From contig JARGSG010000152.1 of the NCBI GenBank assembly GCA_030374805.1, forward strand, positions 1-21,403: 21,403 nucleotides of DNA, written 5' to 3'. The notes below the pieces were generated by a model, which made no database searches, was not told the origin of the DNA, and worked only from the letters and a program-made list of their open reading frames with translations. Source of the stretch: Gracilaria gracilis (lineage: Eukaryota > Rhodophyta > Florideophyceae > Gracilariales > Gracilariaceae). Both the position numbers and the translations under genes were made by a program. Position 1 is the first letter of the stretch, and every line of letters starts with the position of its first letter. Below are positions 15,638-21,403 of this stretch, one piece after another.

Positions 15638-15651
15638 GGTAATGGGCCCAG
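15638..15651 (+). promoter_or_regulatory. Copia-A primer-binding site (initiator tRNA-Met type)
   Basis: GGTAATGGGCCCAG differs from the element B site by one base (A for T at position 4) and otherwise complements the initiator tRNA-Met anticodon arm. It follows the 5' LTR immediately. The mismatch could be decay or a tRNA variant. Confidence 0.75.
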
Positions 15652-15912
15652 AGCGTCGACAATTTGCAGACGTCACGCTCATTTCTTACTTACTACTTTT
15701 CTTTTAAAGTTTTTCTATCTGCGTTAGAGTACCCCGCTGTTTTCTCTCTGGCGAATGGTGAACACATATCGCGTTTGTTAGTAACCCGCCGGCTCGAGAC
15801 AAGGGAGACACCAAATCCTGCTCTGCGTCCGTGGAGTACGGAGGTCGATGAAACGGGCTTGGAAGCGTAGGAGCGACCGTACTGCGCCGAAAGACCGAGC
15901 TACTTTCTTGTA

Positions 15913-16117
15913 AGAGACCAGCAAGGGTTCAACTGGGGAACGTGTATCTCGACTAGTACCCTCCTTGGGACGTCTTGTAGGGACTAACAGCGCCTCGCTC
16001 TGAAGTACGCAGAGCTTGGCAGGTGATCAAATCGTGCCTCACCCGGAGAGAGTGACCGGGGATCAGGGGTTCGGACCCACAGGGTAGCGGAGGTAGTTTC
16101 TTTTGTCAGTGCGCCCG
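15913..16117 (+). ncRNA. Leader RNA module of Copia-A
   Basis: Homologous to 8767-8971 and 13030-13234 over exactly 205 nt despite much divergence. Hairpin 1: CCCGG/CCGGG around a 9-nt loop (16042-16060). Hairpin 2: GGGT/ACCC around TCGG (16067-16078). The arms of hairpin 2 differ from element B on both sides yet still pair. Confidence 0.6.
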
Positions 16118-16149
16118 CCTAAGAAGTTTCATCATCATTCCGGATTCGA

Positions 16150-16525
16150 GTTGTACCTCACCCGTGAGCTTGCTCCAGGCGTCGAGTCTCCGAACTCCGC
16201 CTGTGATCGCGTACGGGATGCTTCCCGACGAGCGTTGCAGACTACCCCCCCACAGTCTCCGCTGGCGTTCTCGCTGTTGAGTGTTGAGCTTGAATCTACT
16301 CCAGCTCCTTCTTTACTTGCTTGTGGGGAAGCGGCATTGCATCTTTCACTCTGCCCTTTCTGTTCCGGGTTCGTTGTCTCTCACCCGTGAGTATACTCCA
16401 AGCGTCGAGTTCCACTCCGCTTGTGATCGCGTACTAGACGCGTCCAGACGAGCGTTGCAGACTTCGTTACAGAGTCTCCGCTGGCGTCCCCGCTGTTTAG
16501 TGTTGAGTCCTTACTCCACTCCAGC
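16150..16525 (+). repeat. Tandem duplication in the Copia-A leader
   Basis: Two diverged copies offset by about 222 nt: each has TCACCCGTGAG, CTCCA.GCGTCGAGT, TGTGATCGCGTAC, GACGAGCGTTGCAGACT, CAGTCTCCGCTGGCGT (AGAGTCTCC in the second) and CGCTGTT.AGTGTTGAG in the same order. The second copy ends about 120 nt before the gag start. Confidence 0.75.
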
Positions 16526-16641
16526 CCTACCATCCTTTGTGAAGGAAGAATTATTTCCCTCACGCCGCTTCTCCGATTCCTTCGTTTCTCTTCTACTCGT
16601 GAAATACCTTGTACTGGAGTTTGGTAACTCTGTTTTGGAAC

Positions 16642-17046
16642 ATGTCGGACTCGGAAGTTGAGTCTGAAACCAACTCTGGTGTCAAGATCCCACGCTTTCA
16701 TGGTAAGCGTCGGGAAGATTATACCCTTTGGCGCCATCGCCTTCGTGCCGCATGCCGAATCAAAGGTGTCTGGAATGTTGTGGTATCGAGTTCAGAGCAA
16801 TTCTCATCAGGTGCTACTACCCAAGATACGGCTCCGAGTAGCTCTCAAAGCAGCTCTCGTATCATGGTGAAACGGGAGAAAGCATGTGCTATCATTATTT
16901 GTGCACTTGGTGATTCTCCTCTACGAGTTGTAATGGATGTTGATGATGATCCGGGACGCATGCTTGAACTGCTCGATGCACGCTACGCCTCCAATCGCAC
17001 TGTCTCTCGGATCGCAGTGCAAACGCAACTATTCCGTATGTCATAA
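16642..17046 (+). CDS. gag: Copia-A Gag, N-terminal part up to an in-frame stop
   Basis: The ATG at 16642 (MSDSEVESETNSGVKIPRF) is preferred over the upstream ATG at 16609 because copia Gag proteins begin shortly before a PxFxGK...W motif, here IPRFHGKRREDYTLWRHRLR. It forms the capsid-like half of Gag (UBN2/DUF4219-type fold), which would build the particle around the RNA. After 134 codons it ends at TAA 17044-17046, but the same frame goes on without a break as the next feature, and Gag homology clearly crosses the stop (QLFRMS before, NMSEYVDQF after). The stop therefore falls inside the Gag domain rather than at a gag/pol boundary: most likely a nonsense mutation, less likely a programmed readthrough site. 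Confidence 0.82.
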   Translation: MSDSEVESETNSGVKIPRFHGKRREDYTLWRHRLRAACRIKGVWNVVVSSSEQFSSGATTQDTAPSSSQSSSRIMVKREKACAIIICALGDSPLRVVMDVDDDPGRMLELLDARYASNRTVSRIAVQTQLFRMS

Positions 17047-20000
17047 AATGGTCAGAACATGTCAGAATATGTGGACCAGTTCACTGCCCTGTTCTCGCAG
17101 TTGGATCGCATGGGCAAGGACGCTGCTATTCCGGAATCTCACAAGGCCCCGATGCTACTTGCCTCTATTGACCCCAGCTGCTCATTGGAGTCCACGGCAG
17201 CCGCACTTCGCACCAAGGACATATCTGATCTTACTTGGGACTATGTTGCAACAACTCTAATTGACGAGTATAATGCACGACAGATGGTTTCGGGAAGTTC
17301 TGGTCGCACTCGCACTCGCAAGAAAAGCAAGACCAAAGGCTCTGGAAGCTTCAAATCTTCTTCCGGCCCTGTCAGTCTGGACCACAAGGACGGTAACAAC
17401 TCAGATGGTCACACTCACAACGAGTCTTCGGGGCGTGCGTATGCTGCCGCTACCAGCAATGGTTACCATTGTACCTTCTGTGATCGTGATGGACACACTG
17501 TTGATAGATGTCACATGAACCCTGACAACCCTGACAATCACTTGCCCAAGAGCATTCTTGACAAGTTGAAGGTGAGGTCTAAGGATAAACCCGGAAGTTC
17601 CAAGCCATCGACAAGGTCGTCCGGAAAGTCCTCAAAGATTGAAATCGCAGGAATGTCCGTGGAGAAGTCTACCGTACTCCCACCCGCAGAGAGGGTTATG
17701 GACACATATGCAGACAGTGGTGCAACATCGCACTTCTTTTTCCCCAAGTCTGTGTTTGTCCCCAGTTCGTTGCATGAAGTTAACGAACGAACCATATTGC
17801 TGGCTGATAAGTCTACTGTGACTGCTACAAAAAGAGGTGATGTCATACTACCGTTCGAGAATGCGAACTTGCGTCTCACAGACGCACTCTTGGTTCCTGA
17901 TCTCGAATATAACTTGGTGTCTGTGGGACGCATGGCTGACAAGGGCATCGAGTCTTTCTTCCGCGCGCGTGATGTTCGTCTCACGCATGTGGATGGGTTT
18001 GTTATTGGATGCGGTCAAAGAGATAAACGGTCAGGTTTGTACACTCTGCCGGATCCACTCACGAAAGTTAACTCTAGGCATGCCCTTTCTGCCCGCGATA
18101 ATGACTTGGCTCAACTATGGCATCGACGACTTGCGCATATCAACCCAAGGGACCTGCAGGTGGTGCACAAATATGCCAATGGAGTGCCGAAGCTGGCTCA
18201 AATGGAGGAGGTCTGTCGCCCATGTCGACTTGGAAAGGCCCACAAACTTCCGTTCTTAGGCAAGTTTGATCGTGCCACTGGTGTCGGGGACATTGTGCAC
18301 TCTGATATCCTAGGGCCCTTACTCCCGTCATTTCCAGATCACTTCCAATACTCGTCAGCATTCATTGATGAACACTATAGGTATGCATTAGTAGGGTTTA
18401 TGGTACACCGAAGTGAACTTGCAGAAGTATATGCGGCTGTAGCACAAAAGCTCCAGCAGCTTGGAGGAGGTCAAATTGCCAAAGTGCACTCAGATAATGC
18501 GGAAGAGTACATTGCTCTGCAGGAGAACTCTGCAAACGGTCTCCAAGGAACCTCGTTTTCACCTCCGTACACCCCTGAGCACAATGCAATAGCAGAGCGC
18601 ATTAATCGCACAATGGAGGAAGCTGCTCGAGCGTTGTTGCTGCAGGCCAATCTGCCAGAATGTTTATGGCCGTATGCGTTGAAGCACGTTATATATGTGC
18701 GCAACAGAGTTCCCCACTCTACCACTGGATCCACTCCGTACTTTCTTGTAACTGATTCCACACCTTCGTTGAAGAATGTTCGAGTGTTTGGGTGTGCGGC
18801 GTACGTACTAAAGATGAACCCGGACACCAAGTTCGAGTCTCGTGCACTTGAAGGGGTGTACTTGCAGACTCTTGAGCATGGTGTCTACGATGTTCTAGTA
18901 ACAGATGAAGATGAGATACCACGTATTATCAAGTCTCGACATGTGACGTTTGATGAGTCATCCTTCCCTGGTGCGTCCTATCTGACGGGCTACATGGATG
19001 ATGAGATCGCTTCTGATGAAGACTTCAGTTGCAACTCGGAATGCAAGAGTGACAGCGAGCACTCCGGTGAGATTTGCAGTGACGAAGTGGTCGACGATGA
19101 TGTTGGTTCTGAACTGCAGGAAAGTCATGCACCTGAGTTGCACACTGACAGAACGGGTGAAGCTGATGATGTCGATAATAATGAACTCACCGGTAGTGAA
19201 GGTGAGGATGACAACCAGGATGAATCCACCACGGAGGAGCCTAATGAGCCAACTGGCTCACAACCTGAGTCCCGGTACCCGCGACGAACACGCCGCGCAC
19301 CTACACGGTGGTGGAACATGGCTGGCGCTGCCACATCGCAAACAGTTGAAGTGACTACAAGTGATGAACCGACTTTGAAGGAAGCCATGTCTGCGTCTCC
19401 ATTGGAGAAAAGCTTATGGGAGACTGCGATCGAAGAAGAACTGGCCTCTCTTGAGAGCAAGGGTACATGGGTACCCGATCATTCTCCCGCATCGCAACCT
19501 CTGCCAACCCATATCGTCCTGAAAGTGAAGCGGAATGCAGATGGGTCGGTTGAGCGCTTCAAGGCTGGTGTTGTTGCTGGTGGAAATCACCAGACCTTTG
19601 GTCAGGACTACATGGAGACTTATGCACCAGTTGTGTCTTTCAACCTGGTTCGTATGTTCCTGTACCTTACCCTGTGCCTCCAGATGTTTGTTGCTCAAGT
19701 GGACGTGAAGACCGCCTTCTTGAATGGGGAGCTGAAGGAGGATGTTTGGGTCACGTCTCCACGTGGTGTGCCTTGGCTGAAGCCATGCTGTTACAAGTTG
19801 GTGAAAGCCATGTACGGACTTAAGCAGGCTCACCTGGCTTGGCATACAAAGTTCAGTCAAGATCTCAAGGACTTAGGATTTGAAGAACTCCCTAGTGCTC
19901 CGTGTGTGTTTAGGCGCCGCATTGGGCACAACGCGTACGTATACATCCTTGTTTACGTTGATGACCTCCTGGTTTTCGCACCAACTGCTGCGCAACGTTC

Positions 20001-21081
20001 GTCACTCTTGGAGGAGCTCAAAGGATTGTACGAACTTCGAGTTCAAGATCGAGTGAGCTTCTACCTTGGCGTTGAGCTGACTTGGGCAGTAGATTCTGAG
20101 GGTCAACTTACGGGCCTCAAGCTTGGACAGCCCCTTTACATCGAGGGAGTGCTACGCCGATTTGGACTGCACAACGCCAAGCCAGCTCCCAGTCCAATGG
20201 TGGAGTCGTTTTTCTCATCACTAGCAGCGGAGGAGGACAAGACTGCCAAGGATGTGCAACTATATCAGCAGATGATTGGGTCCTTGTTGTACTTGGCATT
20301 GCGCACGAGACTTGATATTCTTGCTCCAGTCCTTATCCTTGCACGATTCCAGAACGCTCCCACAGCATACTGTCACAGAGCTGCAAAGCGAGTACTACGG
20401 TACCTGCGTGGGACGTGTGGCCATGGGTTGCTCTACCGAGCTGGATCTCTGAACTTGAATGGCTTTGTGGACTCAGACTATGCTGGTGACACTACTGATC
20501 GTAAGTCAATGTCCGGATATGTGATCAAACTGGGATCGGCCACTTGCTTCTTCGGTGCAAGAAAGCAAGCATCGATTGCGCTCTCCACTGGAGAAGCGGA
20601 GTACTACGCGTTGACCATGGCTGCTCAAGAGGTTATCTGGATATCGCGAGTGCTTCGGGAGAGCGGGTTTGATGTGAACGAGAAGGTCCCCATTCGCTCG
20701 GACAATCAATGTGCCATTGATTGGGCTGCTGGTGAGCGATGCCCTTCTGGACGTGCCAAACATATTGACGTGAAGCTTCATTTCATCAGACATATGGTGA
20801 AGGACAATGTCATTGCAGTGGACTATGTTCCTAGTGAGCTAAACGATGCTGATATCTTAACCAAACCGCTGAGCCCTGCAAGAATATTTGCGATTATGAA
20901 ACGAATTGGATTTGCACAGGGACTGCGAGGAGAAGTGTTGATGTTGGGACATGGTCGAGTGCCTGTCAGTCCCTCAGGTTGGTCTCGGACTACTTGGAAG
21001 CAAAGTTCCAGGGGACGATGGGTACTTTTGGGCACCCTCTTCGCAAAAGCGCATATGCGCCTCTGCTCAACCCCAACGTGA
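17047..21081 (+). CDS. pol: Copia-A Gag-Pol polyprotein (rest of Gag, PR, IN, RT, RNase H)
   Basis: Residues counted from the ATG at 17059 (1340 aa). Gag remainder (SEYVDQFTALFSQLD), then CCHC zinc knuckle C138-x2-C141-x4-H146-x4-C151. Protease D-S-G at 219-221. Pre-integrase zinc site H355, H360, C386, C389. Integrase triad D416, D479, E513. RT motif A D882 and YVDD 966-969. RNase H D1138 (FVDSDYAGD), E1181 (STGEAEYYAL), D1215 (SDNQ) and the RAKHID motif. All catalytic residues are present, so only the upstream TAA speaks against function. Coding continues past RNase H into the 3' LTR: about the last 48 residues come from U3. Gag and Pol share one frame, so no frameshift separates them. Confidence 0.93.
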   Translation, partial: NGQNMSEYVDQFTALFSQLDRMGKDAAIPESHKAPMLLASIDPSCSLESTAAALRTKDISDLTWDYVATTLIDEYNARQMVSGSSGRTRTRKKSKTKGSGSFKSSSGPVSLDHKDGNNSDGHTHNESSGRAYAAATSNGYHCTFCDRDGHTVDRCHMNPDNPDNHLPKSILDKLKVRSKDKPGSSKPSTRSSGKSSKIEIAGMSVEKSTVLPPAERVMDTYADSGATSHFFFPKSVFVPSSLHEVNERTILLADKSTVTATKRGDVILPFENANLRLTDALLVPDLEYNLVSVGRMADKGIESFFRARDVRLTHVDGFVIGCGQRDKRSGLYTLPDPLTKVNSRHALSARDNDLAQLWHRRLAHINPRDLQVVHKYANGVPKLAQMEEVCRPCRLGKAHKLPFLGKFDRATGVGDIVHSDILGPLLPSFPDHFQYSSAFIDEHYRYALVGFMVHRSELAEVYAAVAQKLQQLGGGQIAKVHSDNAEEYIALQENSANGLQGTSFSPPYTPEHNAIAERINRTMEEAARALLLQANLPECLWPYALKHVIYVRNRVPHSTTGSTPYFLVTDSTPSLKNVRVFGCAAYVLKMNPDTKFESRALEGVYLQTLEHGVYDVLVTDEDEIPRIIKSRHVTFDESSFPGASYLTGYMDDEIASDEDFSCNSECKSDSEHSGEICSDEVVDDDVGSELQESHAPELHTDRTGEADDVDNNELTGSEGEDDNQDESTTEEPNEPTGSQPESRYPRRTRRAPTRWWNMAGAATSQTVEVTTSDEPTLKEAMSASPLEKSLWETAIEEELASLESKGTWVPDHSPASQPLPTHIVLKVKRNADGSVERFKAGVVAGGNHQTFGQDYMETYAPVVSFNLVRMFLYLTLCLQMFVAQVDVKTAFLNGELKEDVWVTSPRGVPWLKPCCYKLVKAMYGLKQAHLAWHTKFSQDLKDLGFEELPSAPCVFRRRIGHNAYVYILVYVDDLLVFAPTAAQRSSLLEELKGLYELRVQDRVSFYLGVELTWAVDSEGQLTGLKLGQPLYIEGVLRRFGLHNAKPAPSPMVESFFSSLAAEEDKTAKDVQLYQQMIGSLLYLALRTRLDILAPVLILARFQNAPTAYCHRAAKRVLRYLRGTCGHGLLYRAGSLNLNGFVDSDYAGDTTDRKSMSGYVIKLGSATCFFGARKQASIALSTGEAEYYALTMAAQEVIWISRVLRESGFDVNEKVPIRSDNQCAIDWAAGERCPSGRAKHIDVKLHFIRHMVKDNVIAVDYVPSELNDADILTKPLSPARIFAIMKRIGFAQGLRGEVLMLGHGRVPVSPSGWSRTTWKQSSRGRWVLLGTLFAKAHMRLCSTPT
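20927..20935 (+). promoter_or_regulatory. Copia-A polypurine tract
   Basis: GAGGAGAAG immediately before the 3' LTR TG; the expected primer for plus-strand DNA synthesis. It lies inside the pol reading frame. Confidence 0.72.
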
Positions 21082-21403
21082 AACGGCAATATGATTGGCT
21101 ACTGCAAATGTCCTTGTGCAACGTGGTGTCTACAAGTGCCATGGATTGTATGGAGAGTTATGGTGGCATGGGCCAAGTGGAGCTCTGTGATTGGGCGAGG
21201 CTTAGAGTAGTAGACTAACTATGCAGATAGCGAGGATGTGCGTTTCTAGGCTGGAATGGGCGGTTTTGCATGCAATATGCGATTCTGGGCTGCGCAAGGC
21301 GGTTGTAGTGCCGCCATGCAAATTGATGATTTTTTAGATCTGGTTCTGAATCAAAGGACTGGCAATGGATTTGTAGTGTTGATTGATTTAGTTATTTGAA
21401 ATT
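20936..21403 (+). repeat. Copia-A 3' LTR, first 468 bp
   Basis: Starts TGTTGATGTTGGGACATGG; aligns with 14928-15395 without gaps and about 17 mismatches (about 96% identity by eye). About 242 bp and the right target duplication are missing because the window ends here. The first 146 bp also encode the end of pol. Confidence 0.9.

Larger units (their letters stand above)
15652..16641 (+). other. Copia-A untranslated leader
   Basis: 990 nt between primer site and gag without a convincing gene. It holds the 205-nt module shared with element B and, downstream, a tandem duplication of about 222 nt. The leader is long for a copia element and probably contains the packaging signal. Confidence 0.7.
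14928..21403 (+). mobile_element. Copia-A: nearly complete Ty1/copia retrotransposon
   Basis: Order: 5' LTR, primer site, ~1-kb leader, gag, protease, integrase, RT, RNase H, PPT, 3' LTR (cut by the window end). Integrase before RT defines the copia superfamily. The visible 468 bp of the 3' LTR align without indels to the 5' LTR (constant offset 6008) with about 17 substitutions by eye, so the element is neither brand new nor ancient. It inserted into element B and is therefore younger than it. Confidence 0.93.

Noticed and set aside
17538..17984. Antisense ORFs within pol (this one and others along 17059-21081)
   Set aside because: Shadows of the strongly supported plus-strand polyprotein.

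Overview
This is a gene-poor stretch of a nuclear eukaryotic genome made almost entirely of nested retrotransposons. I recognise no host gene, tRNA or rRNA. The eukaryotic call rests on Ty1/copia pol genes flanked by LTRs, an APE/RT-type LINE with AATAAA signals and poly(A) tails, and TATA boxes in LTRs. The species cannot be fixed. Intron-free copia elements with initiator-tRNA-type primer sites would suit an oomycete, alga or other protist, but that is a guess.

Layout, left to right. (1) 1-~870: minus-strand LINE (LINE-a) whose endonuclease start is joined to its RT by an internal deletion. (2) ~871-4066: decayed plus-strand copia pol copy (Copia-A2), split by a 966-bp solo LTR (B1, 2429-3394) with a 5-bp target duplication. 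(3) 4067-5505: minus-strand 3' part of a LINE (LINE-b), split by an inverted 797-bp solo LTR (C, 4544-5340) with target duplication gtttc. (4) ~5506-7773: head-to-head plus-strand LINE (LINE-c), with ORF2 in one frame broken by three stops. (5) 7774-~8003: inverted 3' end of a third copia lineage (RNase H tail, polypurine tract, first bases of a B-type LTR). (6) ~8004-14927: a non-coding LTR retrotransposon (LARD-like, 'element B') in tandem form: partial internal region, complete LTR (10099-12134), primer site, second internal region, truncated LTR. Two young 5'-truncated LINEs (LINE-d, LINE-e) sit inside it. (7) 14928-21403: a nearly complete copia element (Copia-A) inserted 62 bp into the last B LTR, with 5' LTR, primer site, ~1-kb leader, gag-pol and the first 468 bp of the 3' LTR; the window ends inside that LTR.

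How the parts relate. Copia-A encodes Gag, protease, integrase, RT and RNase H in one frame, interrupted by one in-frame TAA in gag. Element B encodes nothing recognisable but keeps every cis signal: TG...CA LTRs with a TATA box, a 14/14 match to the anticodon arm of initiator tRNA-Met (as used by Drosophila copia), and a polypurine tract. It also carries a 205-nt leader block homologous to the Copia-A leader and folding into the same two hairpins. This is what an element mobilised in trans would need.

The most striking feature is in element B: an array of 14 stem-loops (9018-9729, repeated at 13281-14395), one about every 50-55 nt. The loop is nearly constant (AGGTTG...TTGCATG) while the stem sequence changes from unit to unit with its complement preserved. 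I know of no described counterpart; it looks like an RNA protein-binding or packaging array.
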